Source of the DNA: Shewanella algidipiscicola | GTDB lineage: Bacteria; Pseudomonadota; Gammaproteobacteria; Enterobacterales; Shewanellaceae | DNA length: 64,000 nt | Direction of reading: 5' to 3' | Assembly: GCF_003605125.1 (NCBI RefSeq) | Contig: NZ_QPQT01000010.1 | Span: 118,598-182,597 of the forward strand | Shown: positions 1 to 9,176 of the stretch, piece after piece | How positions within the stretch are numbered: position 1 is the stretch's first letter | Layout of the letters: each line of letters begins with the position of its first letter | Notes under the pieces: model-generated | The model's input: the letters and a program-made list of their open reading frames with translations, nothing else | What the model was told of the DNA's origin: nothing | Database searches by the model: none | Program-made: the position numbers and the translations under genes

Positions 1-579
1 GAATTGCAACGAAGATTAGAAGAAGAACATGGCATTATCGTTAATGTAGACGAGGCTCATGGTGTACTTCGGTTAACGGAAAATGCTATCACTTTTGCAT
101 CAGGATCCGCACAGTTAAACGACGATAATTTGATAAAATTAAAAGCCATCCGTAATGTTTTAGAAGATGTTTTACCTTGTTTTGCAATAAATCTAGCGGC
201 ATCACTTTCTTCCTGTGAAGGTGAAAAAAAAGATCACGCTTATTTAGAGGCTATCTTCATTGAGGGACACACTGATAATACTCGTTATAGAGGTGATGAT
301 ACGGGCAAACTCAACTGGCAGCTATCCGTTAATAGAGCAATTAAAACTTATATGGAATTAGTTAGTGCTTCCGAACTATTGAAGTCAATGGATAATGATA
401 ACAATGAAGCTATTTTTAGTGTGTCTGGTTATGGTGAAGAGCGTCCTATATCGGGGCATCGTCATCATGTGCCTACTGATGATCAAGCAAACCGCCGCAT
501 AGATTTAAGGTTCATAATGACACCGCCAGAGTTTACTGATGCAGAGAAGGAGCTATTAATTAAAGGTTTTAAGGGATAA
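1..579 (+). CDS. zorB: ZorB, OmpA-like peptidoglycan-binding protein of Zorya (5' end cut by the window)
   Basis: The reading frame is open to base 1, so the start and the N-terminal membrane segment lie outside. The visible 190 or so residues form an OmpA-type peptidoglycan-binding domain: a GHTDN motif, a following NWQLSVNRA helix, GYGEERP, and a C-terminal ANRRIDLRF strand. In Zorya, ZorB pairs with the MotA-like ZorA to form an inner-membrane, proton-driven unit anchored in the cell wall. The identification rests mainly on context, because zorC and zorD follow with gaps of only a few bases. Alone it could be any MotB/OmpA-like protein. zorA is expected just upstream. Confidence 0.85.
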   Translation, partial: ELQRRLEEEHGIIVNVDEAHGVLRLTENAITFASGSAQLNDDNLIKLKAIRNVLEDVLPCFAINLAASLSSCEGEKKDHAYLEAIFIEGHTDNTRYRGDDTGKLNWQLSVNRAIKTYMELVSASELLKSMDNDNNEAIFSVSGYGEERPISGHRHHVPTDDQANRRIDLRFIMTPPEFTDAEKELLIKGFKG

Positions 580-582
580 ATT

Positions 583-1998
583 ATGTCGCTTAAGGCCAAG
601 CTTAACCAACTCCCGATTGTTTTTAATCTCAAACGCCTAGAGCTAGAACATAGTCGACTCCATATAGCCACACAAAGAGCCTTAATTACCCTTGGGGAAT
701 TTGATGCTGTAGAGCCATCTGAATTTGAACTACAAAGTGAATATCGGAAGGCTATAGCCGCTATCACTGAACCTTCACTGTGGCCAAAACTAAGTAAGCG
801 TAGCTTACGCACATTTGCGTGGATGTTGTTCTCTTCTCCAGTTAAAGGTAGCGAAAGCTTGATGGATATTGGTGGGTTCTGGCAGCCTTATTCGCAAGAG
901 CTAGCAAGGAGGCAATACAAACGTGGTTGGTTGACTATTTACTATGTCTTAATGCTAACTTATCCATATCAAAACAAAGGATTTGAAGCCGTACGTCAAT
1001 CGTTAACCTACGCATTACGCTATGCAGTCGATCATAAATCAATGACAATATGGGCACGATGCGAGGATTTTGACCTACTCGAGCAAAATGGGCACAGAGT
1101 TTTACTTAATTACCTAGATGATGGCGAATCACTTGATGAACTGTATGAGCGAGCAGGGCTGACAGGGGCTCTTGCGACAGGGAGACTGGCTCAGCTTACT
1201 TACTTAGAGTTTTTAAACAAAACCCAGCCATTATTAGCCTCACGTGAGTGGCAAAAGCAAACTATCGGTCAAATACTCCGAGAATCTATTACTCAGCAAA
1301 GGACGCTGAAATATCCTTCTTATCGTTCGCATTTAATAGAAGCGTTATTACTTCCTTTTCAAAACCAAAAACCACTTAAAGAAGTTAAGGAAACCATCAA
1401 AGGTTTTGTGCTTAGCTTTTTCAAGGACCCGAGAGTTAACAATGCATTGTGGGTTAACGTGAATATTGAAGCAAAAAAGATATTTTTGTCTTGGATGGTG
1501 GAAAGTACATTAGAAGACTTTTTTTCTTTACTTGACTATGTTTCTCATGGAGATGATACCGCCGATAGGCACTGGCGATACAGAAAGGCATTCTGGAAGG
1601 CGTATCTAGATATAGAGGCAATCGATGAGGCTTGGTTAGTATTGGGACCGCATGCTAAATCAATGTCGAACCACTTTTTAAAAGGTGAAACTAGCTATGG
1701 TTATTTTGTTCGAGGTTCTGGTGTTAATCATAGGCATTCAGCTTTGATATTAAGAATTGGTAATTTAATCATTACAGAGTGGAGTCACTCGGGAAAATAT
1801 AGATATTGGCTAGATACGAGTCAGTTCGCGCCTCGATTCTACCTAACTGAATACAACAGAAAGATGTTAGTAAACTTACCGTATCATGAAGACAGTCATT
1901 ATAACTCAGAAAATGGTACATGGCAGAGACAGTTAAGTGACTCCATTGCAAATCACACAAATATAAAGATTAAATATAACAATTACATGCGGGTATAA
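583..1998 (+). CDS. zorC: ZorC, EH-signature protein of type I Zorya
   Basis: A 471-aa soluble protein beginning three bases after zorB and ending two bases before zorD, so the three are clearly one operon. Its C-terminal part has the features of the EH_Signature domain: a tryptophan-rich helix around HWRYRKAFWKAYL, then Glu399 and His402 in TEWSHSGKYRYW. In type I Zorya, ZorC acts with ZorD as the cytoplasmic effector side of the ZorAB motor complex. No catalytic motif of a known enzyme is seen. At 471 aa it may be somewhat shorter than other ZorC proteins. The presence of zorC and zorD rather than zorE marks the system as type I. Confidence 0.85.
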   Translation: MSLKAKLNQLPIVFNLKRLELEHSRLHIATQRALITLGEFDAVEPSEFELQSEYRKAIAAITEPSLWPKLSKRSLRTFAWMLFSSPVKGSESLMDIGGFWQPYSQELARRQYKRGWLTIYYVLMLTYPYQNKGFEAVRQSLTYALRYAVDHKSMTIWARCEDFDLLEQNGHRVLLNYLDDGESLDELYERAGLTGALATGRLAQLTYLEFLNKTQPLLASREWQKQTIGQILRESITQQRTLKYPSYRSHLIEALLLPFQNQKPLKEVKETIKGFVLSFFKDPRVNNALWVNVNIEAKKIFLSWMVESTLEDFFSLLDYVSHGDDTADRHWRYRKAFWKAYLDIEAIDEAWLVLGPHAKSMSNHFLKGETSYGYFVRGSGVNHRHSALILRIGNLIITEWSHSGKYRYWLDTSQFAPRFYLTEYNRKMLVNLPYHEDSHYNSENGTWQRQLSDSIANHTNIKIKYNNYMRV

Positions 1999-2000
1999 TT

Positions 2001-4847
2001 ATGGGTATGGCAAATTTAAGTTGGCAACTTATTGAGGGTAAATTACGTTTCCATCTAGAGTCTGATGGTACCGTGATACCAACCAAAAAGTGGGGGAATT
2101 TTGTTTGCCATACATCTCATGGTTTAGGCTCAGTTGCTCCTCTACTTAGTTGGCTTGAACAAGATAGTGCCGAGGATAAAAATAGCTATATAGATGTTGC
2201 TGAGGAAGTAGTTGCTCAATGTGACGCCACCGAAGTATTGCAGCTTGGGTTACCTGCAGTTGTTCCGTTTAAGATAAAAATATCGGGTAGTGGTCCAATA
2301 CATATACCTACGTTTAAATTGACTTCAATATGGTTAGATACGCGCTCTCGACCTATGATGGGCTTGAAACGAGATGGCATAATGTTGCATCAGGGGGCTA
2401 AGCGTTACCTGATAAATGAACCTTTATTTTCTTTAATCAAGCATATAGAAGATTTCCAACAGAGTAATTTTGAAGATATTGACAATAAGATGTTGGCTTG
2501 GGGATTACTGCAGCAGTTTTTACCTTCAGATGCTGTCGTGGATGGTCAACTCAGCACCATAACAGTATCTTCTGCTAATAGGTTTACTTTAGATATTGAC
2601 TCAAAAGGTCAAGTGCACCCTGTACTGGTTACGCCTGTCACTGATTTTGATGGTGATATTACCGATTACAGCCCACTACTTCCTAGACAATATGAAAAAA
2701 ATTTTTCTAAGCAGTTTTCTGGTAAGAAAAATTGTGTTCCTCATTATGCTCTAGGGCAAGGACAATATGTCATATTGTCCCCAAGTATGGTCGAGGCGAT
2801 GAACGTAGTAAGAGATGTTCAGAAGGGAACTATACAAGATAAACTTGCTTTTATTGCCAATCCAGCAGGAAAAATAACTCAAGCACTCGAGCTACAATAT
2901 AGTGAAGAGGAGGTTGAGCAGTTCTTTGTCGAAACTCCAGAGTTTTTAAGCCTTCGAATACAACAATTGGGAGTTTGGGAGCCAAAGCTCTGTGCTTATA
3001 GGCTGGAAAATTCGACTAGCTGGGTACCTGATGATGAAATTTTGACTCTTATTCTTGGTGAGCAGGTGGTTGAAATTACTCCTGAGGACGCTGTTGGCTT
3101 AAGCGAACAAATAGAAGACGCAATCGCGAAAGGTAATTCTACCGTTCAGCACGGTAATCAAGAGCTCCCTGCAACCCCTGAAACTTTAGCTGCAGTTCAA
3201 AGAGTGGCTCAAGCAGTCTCCGGTGATTTGGATAAAGATAATAGCCTTGAAGGAGAAGGTAGAACCAACGATACATTGGTTCCTATAACTACGGATAATA
3301 TTGAAGAACTTGAGTATCAGATTTGCAAAACGCCAAGAGGAAGTTTAAATGGTGAGTTTCCCGAACTACTTCAAACAGTATCTTTATATCCACATCAAAA
3401 AGTGGGTCTGTCATGGCTACAAGAGCATTGGAAGCAAGGTAGTAATGGGGTTCTTCTAGCAGATGACATGGGGTTAGGTAAAACATTGCAAAGTCTAGCT
3501 TTTATGGCTTGGATAAAAGAAGCAATGAATGAAAATGTTTACCCCAATAAGCCTATGTTAATAGTTGCTCCTTCAGGCTTGTTAAAGAATTGGAAAGATG
3601 AAGAGGCTGTGCATTTAAACAAGCCTGGTCTAGGCCGTGTTTTCGAGGCATATGGCCCCGGAATGAAGTCACTTAGTGGCATGTCTGCATTAGACCGTAA
3701 ACGTGCTTTTGAAGATGCGGACTGGGTATTGACTACCTATGAAACGTTAAGAGATAAGATATTATATTTCCTGCCTATCCAATGGGCATGCGTCACTTTT
3801 GATGAAGTTCAGAAAATTAAAAATCCTGTATCGAGAATGACTGAAATGGCTAAATCGTTGTCATGCGACTTTTCAGTAGCCGTCACTGGCACACCAGTAG
3901 AAAATGAGTTGAAAGATCTGTGGAGTATTATTGATGCAGTAGAGCCTGGTTATTTAGGGGCGCTATCAGAGTTCCATGATAATTATGTTAAGACAGATGA
4001 TCCGATTGCTGCTGCAGAAGCTTTAAAATCTAGATTAGTTGATGAAGTATCTCCTTCTATTTTGATGCGGCGCATGAAAGAGGAGCATTTACAAGGGCTG
4101 CCTAAGAAGTTTACTAAGCACTACAAAAGAGAGATGACACCTCAGCAGGCACAAGATTACTCGGTTGTCGTCAGTAATGCGCAAGTTAATACCGAAAAAG
4201 GGCGAGTGCTAGAAGTGATTCAACAACTCCGTAAAGTGAGTTTGTTTGCTGTTGAAGTTGGAGCAGAGGGATTAACTAACTGCCATATTGAAAGCTCCGC
4301 TAGGCTCAAAGAAACTATAGATATTTTAGATACTATTCATGCAGCAGGAGAGCGAGTTCTCATATTCATTGAATCATTGAAACTTCAGGCTTTATTGGTA
4401 CCTTATCTTCAGCAGCGCTACCAAATGCAGCATCCACCTGCTCGAATAAATGGCTCTATAAATGGAGCAAAACGAAAACAGTTAGTTGATGTTTTCCAGC
4501 TTACCCCGGAAGGCGAGTTTAATGTCATGTTGTTATCACCTAAAGCGGGGGGGGTAGGGCTTACATTGACTCAAGCTAACCATGTAATTCATTTATCTCG
4601 CTGGTGGAACCCAGCTGTTGAGGATCAGTGCTCTGATCGTATCTATAGAATCGGACAACAAAAAACGGTACATATTCACTACCCGATGGCAGTACATCCA
4701 AAATATGGCGAAGCATCTTTTGATATAAGGTTGAATGAGCTGCTAGAGCGAAAGAGAGAGCTAAGTCGAAACCTGCTTTTACCAGCAGCAATTACAGCTG
4801 CAGAGATTGAGCGATTGCTAGGTGATGCAGTAGGAGATAAAACATAA
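2001..4847 (+). CDS. zorD: ZorD, SNF2-family helicase effector of type I Zorya
   Basis: A 948-aa protein in two parts. The first 470 or so residues are an unassigned N-terminal region. From about residue 485 there is an SNF2/Rad54-type helicase core: Walker A in DDMGLGKT (about 487-494), Walker B-like DEVQ at 601-604, motif III TGTPVEN, and the last motifs GGVGLTLTQANHVIHLSRWW and RIYRIGQ near 880. In Zorya this protein is the ATP-driven DNA-acting effector. All helicase motifs appear intact, with no frameshift. It closes the operon, and a 9-bp inverted repeat lies after it. Confidence 0.88.
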   Translation: MGMANLSWQLIEGKLRFHLESDGTVIPTKKWGNFVCHTSHGLGSVAPLLSWLEQDSAEDKNSYIDVAEEVVAQCDATEVLQLGLPAVVPFKIKISGSGPIHIPTFKLTSIWLDTRSRPMMGLKRDGIMLHQGAKRYLINEPLFSLIKHIEDFQQSNFEDIDNKMLAWGLLQQFLPSDAVVDGQLSTITVSSANRFTLDIDSKGQVHPVLVTPVTDFDGDITDYSPLLPRQYEKNFSKQFSGKKNCVPHYALGQGQYVILSPSMVEAMNVVRDVQKGTIQDKLAFIANPAGKITQALELQYSEEEVEQFFVETPEFLSLRIQQLGVWEPKLCAYRLENSTSWVPDDEILTLILGEQVVEITPEDAVGLSEQIEDAIAKGNSTVQHGNQELPATPETLAAVQRVAQAVSGDLDKDNSLEGEGRTNDTLVPITTDNIEELEYQICKTPRGSLNGEFPELLQTVSLYPHQKVGLSWLQEHWKQGSNGVLLADDMGLGKTLQSLAFMAWIKEAMNENVYPNKPMLIVAPSGLLKNWKDEEAVHLNKPGLGRVFEAYGPGMKSLSGMSALDRKRAFEDADWVLTTYETLRDKILYFLPIQWACVTFDEVQKIKNPVSRMTEMAKSLSCDFSVAVTGTPVENELKDLWSIIDAVEPGYLGALSEFHDNYVKTDDPIAAAEALKSRLVDEVSPSILMRRMKEEHLQGLPKKFTKHYKREMTPQQAQDYSVVVSNAQVNTEKGRVLEVIQQLRKVSLFAVEVGAEGLTNCHIESSARLKETIDILDTIHAAGERVLIFIESLKLQALLVPYLQQRYQMQHPPARINGSINGAKRKQLVDVFQLTPEGEFNVMLLSPKAGGVGLTLTQANHVIHLSRWWNPAVEDQCSDRIYRIGQQKTVHIHYPMAVHPKYGEASFDIRLNELLERKRELSRNLLLPAAITAAEIERLLGDAVGDKT

Positions 4848-4931
4848 TGGCAAGTAGACCCGTATTTTAAACAATGATCAATTGATATTTAAAAAGTTAA
4901 ATAGATAGTCCAAAGTAACTGGTAGCTGCTA

Positions 4932-4961
4932 TATAATTCAGCCTTAAAGAGACTGAATTAT
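4932..4961. promoter_or_regulatory. Inverted repeat overlapping a TATAAT between zorD and the HelD-like gene
   Basis: ATAATTCAG (4933-4941) and CTGAATTAT (4953-4961) are perfect 9-bp arms around an 11-bp loop. The left arm overlaps a perfect TATAAT (4932-4937) about 55 bp before the next gene. No good -35 is visible and no T-run follows, so an operator over a promoter fits better than a terminator. Confidence 0.4.
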
Positions 4962-4991
4962 TAAAGTTATCGATTAACAGGGTAATCCTCA

Positions 4992-7900
4992 TTGTCATCA
5001 AAGCAGTCTGATAAAAATATTAAACACAGTTGGTTTGGCTATCTTTATTTGGGCAAGCTAAAGGCGGTAGAGCTGACCGAGAAAGGCATTAGGTTCCACC
5101 GTGAACAAGGCCTGTTTTTAGCCAAGTATCGCTCAGTTACAGTGCCACCAGCTGAAATGATGTTTACATGGCAGCAACTGGATACCCCACCCACTTTTAA
5201 CTTTAGTCCCCTAGGTTATCTGCTTGGCTTTACGGTATCTGGTAAAGCTTATCAGCTTCCCTATTTAACCTATTTAGCTGACTACCGGTTTGGTAATGAA
5301 GTGACGCAGCGTTGGGCTAATGCAAATGGACAGCGAATCTGTGAGCTGGTGGCTCGAGTTGAGCGCACCATTACTACGGAGTACCTGCGCCAATCACGCT
5401 TAGAGATGATACAGGCCAGAATTAAGCGTGAGTATAAACGCTGGTTTCCCTGGTGTGAAAAAGTTGCATTGCCTAACGATATAAAAACAGCGCTAACCAA
5501 GTTAAAGCAGATGCATAGCTGGAACCAAGGCGATATAGAAAGGCTACGTGAAAACTATGTTCAAGCACAGCTGATCAAGTTTGCCGATTTCTTTGAGCAT
5601 GTTGAGTCTAACCCGCTGACCGATAAACAGCGCCGAGCCTGCGTGATTGATGATAACAACAACTTGTTATTAGCGGGTGCAGGTACAGGAAAAACCAGCG
5701 TAATGGTTGGACGTGCAGGCTACTTGGTCAAAAGTTGTCAGGCACAAGCTGATGATATTTTGCTGCTCGCCTATGGCAGAAAAGCCGCAGATGAGATGGA
5801 TGAACGGATAAAAGAGAAGCTAGATATCGACGATATTAAAGCAAGCACCTTCCATAGCTTAGGTTTAAGGATTATTGCTAAGGTTGAAGGCAAGGCACCT
5901 AGCTTGTCTCCTTGGGCTGAGGATGAAAAAGCTAAAGATAAATGGGTACAAGATACCCTTGAAACCTTCATTAAGGATGAGGCCTATCGTAAACAGCTGT
6001 TTGAGTACTTCAGCCAATACTATTATGTTGAAAAAAGCCCTTTTGATTTTGAATCAGAGGGTGAGTATTTCCAGTACTTAACTGATAACGATATTCGCAC
6101 CTTAAAAGGGGAGCGAGTAAAGAGTTTCGGCGAGCTATACATCGCTAATTGGCTATTCAGTAATGGTATTGAATACCAGTATGAAGCTAAGTATGAGCAT
6201 GATGTAAGCAGTGTTGATTTCCGCCAGTATCAACCCGACTTCTACCTACCTGACTACGGTGTGTATATTGAGTATTACGGCATTGATGAAGATGATCGTA
6301 CAGCCCCTTATATCGATAACCAGCAATATCTGGAGTCGATGGAGTGGAAGCGCCAATTGCATAGAGAGCACGAAACAGTTTGCCTTGAGCTTTTCTACCA
6401 CCAGCATAAAAAAGGTCTGCTTACAAAGCAGCTAGAAGACCAGATTAAAACGCTAGAGATCAAAGAGTCTCCGCTACCCGATGAGGCCATATTAGCGACA
6501 CTGAATGAACTGGGTCGCGTTACTGAGTTAGCCAAGTTATTTAGTAAGCTTATTGGCTTGTATAAATCAGCTTGTCTCGATAGTCACGGACTAGAAATGG
6601 TGTTTAGCCATGCCGCAGATGCGAAGCAGACCCGTAAGGCATTTGAGTTATTGGAGCCCATATTAAGTCGTTACCAACAGCAATTGTCAGCCTCTGGCGA
6701 TATCGATTTTGAAGACATGATAGGCAAAGCATTAGGCTATATCCAACAAGGGCAATTTCTTAGTCCATGGCGCTATATCATGGTGGATGAATTTCAAGAT
6801 ATCTCAGAGCCTAGGGCTCGGCTAGTCAAAGCGTTAAGGGACTCTTGCTTACCTGGGAGCAAACCCAAAGCATCATTGTTTTGCGTGGGTGATGATTGGC
6901 AGGCAATTTATCGTTTTAGCGGGGCTGATGTTAGTTTAACCACTCAGTTTACTGAATATTTCGGTCCGACAGCTAAAACGTATTTAGACGAAACATTCCG
7001 ATTTAACAATAGCATTGGTGACGTCGCCACACAGTTTGTGACCAAGAACCCTGTACAGCTTAAAAAAGACATTCGCTCCAATTCAGAGGTTGATTACCCT
7101 GCGGTGTCATTGATACGACGAGGCGCACAAGAGCCTGCCAATCAAGATGAACCAAGCCCCAATGCACTTGAACAGGCTTTGAATGCGATTAACAAGCGTG
7201 TTGAAAAGGTTGAGGATGAACTTAGCACTAAGTCAAAAGCCCAGCCTGTAGTGTATCTGCTGGCGCGCTTCTGGTTTCAACTACCCGATAAAGTTGAACT
7301 AAAGCAGTTAAACAGGCAATACCCAAAGCTGACTATCGAATGCCAGTCTTTTCATGCATCAAAAGGTAAAGAGGCTGATTACGTGGTGATCATGGGGATG
7401 CAAAAGGGAAAACATGGTTTCCCGTCGATGAAAGTCACTCCCCCAATACTTGATGCGTTTTTACCTAAGACTGAGGCATTTGAATTTGCAGAAGAGCGTC
7501 GCTTATTTTACGTGGCATTAACTCGGGCAAAACATCGAGCATACGTGCTTGCTGATATGACTGACGTGAGTCCATTTGTGATCGAATTGCTTAAAGAAAA
7601 CTATGCCATCGAGCAAGATGAATTCAACACATCTTTGGTGCAACAAATTTTTGAAGACATAAGCTGTGTGCGCTGTACTACAGGTACGCTGAAGCCCAGA
7701 GTTGGCAACTTCAAATCGTTCTTTTCATGCTCCCATTTCCCTTTGTGTGATCATAAAGAGGAGGGGTGTGAGCTTTGCGGTGGCCCAATGACACGTAAAC
7801 GCTTTACCGGCTTAAAGGTCTGCTTGAATGATGGTTGCGGTCATATAGCACCACTTTGCAGCGCTTGTGGTAGTGATATGAAACTAAAAAAAGGCCCTTA

Positions 7901-7994
7901 TAGTGAATTCTGGGGGTGCTGTAATTATCGAGGCAAAAACAAGCCTAGCTGTAGTAATACTGTCGATAAAGCTAAGCTGTCTTTACCAAACTGA
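4992..7994 (+). CDS. HelD-like (helicase IV) superfamily 1 helicase with inserted nuclease-like domain and C-terminal zinc ribbons
   Basis: A 1000-aa protein with a likely TTG start; an in-frame stop at 4983 rules out a longer form. The N-terminal 220 residues resemble the E. coli HelD leader domain. Walker A AGAGTGKT is at 228-235, followed by LAYGRKAADEMDERI as in HelD, DEFQDISEPRARL, GDDWQAIYRFSG, and a C-terminal HASKGKEADYVVIMG and RRLFYVALTRAKHR. Between the 1A region and motif II sits an insert (about 370-480) with a Vsr / PD-(D/E)xK-like pattern, QPDFYLPDYGVYIEYYG (Asp416, Glu427), but no lysine in the ExK position. The last 100 residues hold three topoisomerase-type Cys4 zinc ribbons. 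HelD itself is 684 aa and has neither addition. Its place between Zorya and viperin suggests a defence or repair role; this is inference. Confidence 0.82.
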   Translation: MSSKQSDKNIKHSWFGYLYLGKLKAVELTEKGIRFHREQGLFLAKYRSVTVPPAEMMFTWQQLDTPPTFNFSPLGYLLGFTVSGKAYQLPYLTYLADYRFGNEVTQRWANANGQRICELVARVERTITTEYLRQSRLEMIQARIKREYKRWFPWCEKVALPNDIKTALTKLKQMHSWNQGDIERLRENYVQAQLIKFADFFEHVESNPLTDKQRRACVIDDNNNLLLAGAGTGKTSVMVGRAGYLVKSCQAQADDILLLAYGRKAADEMDERIKEKLDIDDIKASTFHSLGLRIIAKVEGKAPSLSPWAEDEKAKDKWVQDTLETFIKDEAYRKQLFEYFSQYYYVEKSPFDFESEGEYFQYLTDNDIRTLKGERVKSFGELYIANWLFSNGIEYQYEAKYEHDVSSVDFRQYQPDFYLPDYGVYIEYYGIDEDDRTAPYIDNQQYLESMEWKRQLHREHETVCLELFYHQHKKGLLTKQLEDQIKTLEIKESPLPDEAILATLNELGRVTELAKLFSKLIGLYKSACLDSHGLEMVFSHAADAKQTRKAFELLEPILSRYQQQLSASGDIDFEDMIGKALGYIQQGQFLSPWRYIMVDEFQDISEPRARLVKALRDSCLPGSKPKASLFCVGDDWQAIYRFSGADVSLTTQFTEYFGPTAKTYLDETFRFNNSIGDVATQFVTKNPVQLKKDIRSNSEVDYPAVSLIRRGAQEPANQDEPSPNALEQALNAINKRVEKVEDELSTKSKAQPVVYLLARFWFQLPDKVELKQLNRQYPKLTIECQSFHASKGKEADYVVIMGMQKGKHGFPSMKVTPPILDAFLPKTEAFEFAEERRLFYVALTRAKHRAYVLADMTDVSPFVIELLKENYAIEQDEFNTSLVQQIFEDISCVRCTTGTLKPRVGNFKSFFSCSHFPLCDHKEEGCELCGGPMTRKRFTGLKVCLNDGCGHIAPLCSACGSDMKLKKGPYSEFWGCCNYRGKNKPSCSNTVDKAKLSLPN

Positions 7995-8043
7995 AGCAAA
8001 TGCTTACCCGCTGGCAATCATTTGAATATACTTTTTAAAGTTA

Positions 8044-8070
8044 GTGATCAACTTGGGCGTGATCCACTTG
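8044..8070. repeat. Direct repeat GTGATC(A/C)ACTTG upstream of the three-gene operon
   Basis: GTGATCAACTTG (8044-8055) and GTGATCCACTTG (8059-8070) are direct copies 15 bp apart, about 85 bp before the start at 8155. The core GTGATCCACT recurs twice in the 12.2-12.5 kb intergenic region of the same island, so this may be a binding site for an element-encoded regulator. Confidence 0.5.
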
Positions 8071-8154
8071 ATTCGTAGAGTGTAAAACGCAATGATATTG
8101 GCCGTTTGGAAATGGCACTCCTTGCCATCATCTCCGTATTATCAAGGATGAACA

Positions 8155-8796
8155 ATGAAATCGATTTTTAATACTCTAGATATTCTTCTGGGGCATCTTG
8201 CTGCAGGGATTATGACCTTCTTGCTTTATCTTAGCCTAGGTTCTATCACCGTATTTTGTTTGGTTGCCATTCCTTTCGAATTTTTAGAGGAAAGTAATAG
8301 CATCAGCGAGTTGGATGCTATGGAGTTAGGTCTGTTCATCTTGTTGGCTGGCGTAATTTGGCGTTTTTATCGTCGAAGCTCTCAATTGCAGTGGAGCTGG
8401 TGGCAGAAGCTGCGGCGCTTTGTATATGCCGTTTCAAGTATGGTTCTGCTTATTTCGTTCATAGAACTCGTTGCTGTATGGGGGGAAGTTATGGATAAAG
8501 GACGATTAGAAATTGAGTTTTTTAATAGTTATGAGGAAGTTGGAAATTATGTCTCAAGCCTGCTTATCATTTTAGCCATTTATGCCTCAGCACCTTTACC
8601 AAAGCTATGGTCCAAGAAAAGTGCAGCAGAGAAAGCTGATGAGCAATCAGTTAGACCATCTGAAAATGTATCTGAATCAATATCTTCCCCATTTGTGCCA
8701 GAGGCGCAGGGGCAACCTGAAGTTATAACACCTTCTTCTGTTTCTATTGAAGTTAAAACGATTCCAACTACAGCTCCAGTCGAGGGAAAGTTATGA
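8155..8796 (+). CDS. Multi-pass membrane protein, first gene of an unrecognised three-gene operon
   Basis: I do not recognise this 213-aa protein. It shows about four hydrophobic stretches (roughly residues 10-40, 58-72, 90-111 and 132-147), then a charged linker and a Pro/Ser/Thr-rich tail of about 60 residues that is probably disordered. The stop overlaps the next start by four bases (ATGA), which indicates translational coupling. It begins 160 bp after the HelD-like gene, behind a GTGATC direct repeat, so it may have its own promoter. A role as a membrane anchor or effector of the operon is possible but is inference. Confidence 0.7.
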   Translation: MKSIFNTLDILLGHLAAGIMTFLLYLSLGSITVFCLVAIPFEFLEESNSISELDAMELGLFILLAGVIWRFYRRSSQLQWSWWQKLRRFVYAVSSMVLLISFIELVAVWGEVMDKGRLEIEFFNSYEEVGNYVSSLLIILAIYASAPLPKLWSKKSAAEKADEQSVRPSENVSESISSPFVPEAQGQPEVITPSSVSIEVKTIPTTAPVEGKL

Positions 8797-9176
8797 AGGT
8801 GATGTTTACTAGCTTGATTTGTATCTGCTTAATCGTCAGTGCTTCGTTGCAGGCAAAAGAAGCTCCATTTAATGGTAATGATGCTGAGTTTTTGCAAAAC
8901 GCATGTCGCGATGTTGTAGAGATTTTTGATCGTAAAGGTCAGCCTGGTTCGTATGCAGCCTTACATACCTCTATGGCTGAAGCTATGCGAGCTGGTTACT
9001 GTATTGGTGTATTGCAGCAGTATAGTCAGCAATCACACCGTTGTTATTCCTCTAAGTACCAAAGAAGTAACTGGTTTGATATGGCTAAAGCTATCGCAAG
9101 CTTCTCTATTGGGCAGGAAGAGTTCCATCGAATTCAGGTAAGTACTTTGTTAGAGAAGGCATATTGCAATGGCTAG
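8793..9176 (+). CDS. Small exported cysteine-containing protein, Rap1a/Tai-like
   Basis: A 127-aa protein with a clear signal peptide (hydrophobic LICICLIVSASLQA, cleavage near residue 21 after AKE or LQA). The mature part has four cysteines and the layout of Rap1a/Tai-type periplasmic proteins: an early Cys in LQNACRDV, GYCIGVLQQY in the middle, then RCYS and a C-terminal AYC. Rap1a-like folds act as type VI immunity proteins, but the same fold is common in proteins of unknown role. The gene overlaps both neighbours (8793-8796 and 9169-9176), so all three are co-translated. The family link is weak and based on pattern only. Confidence 0.65.
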   Translation: MKVMFTSLICICLIVSASLQAKEAPFNGNDAEFLQNACRDVVEIFDRKGQPGSYAALHTSMAEAMRAGYCIGVLQQYSQQSHRCYSSKYQRSNWFDMAKAIASFSIGQEEFHRIQVSTLLEKAYCNG

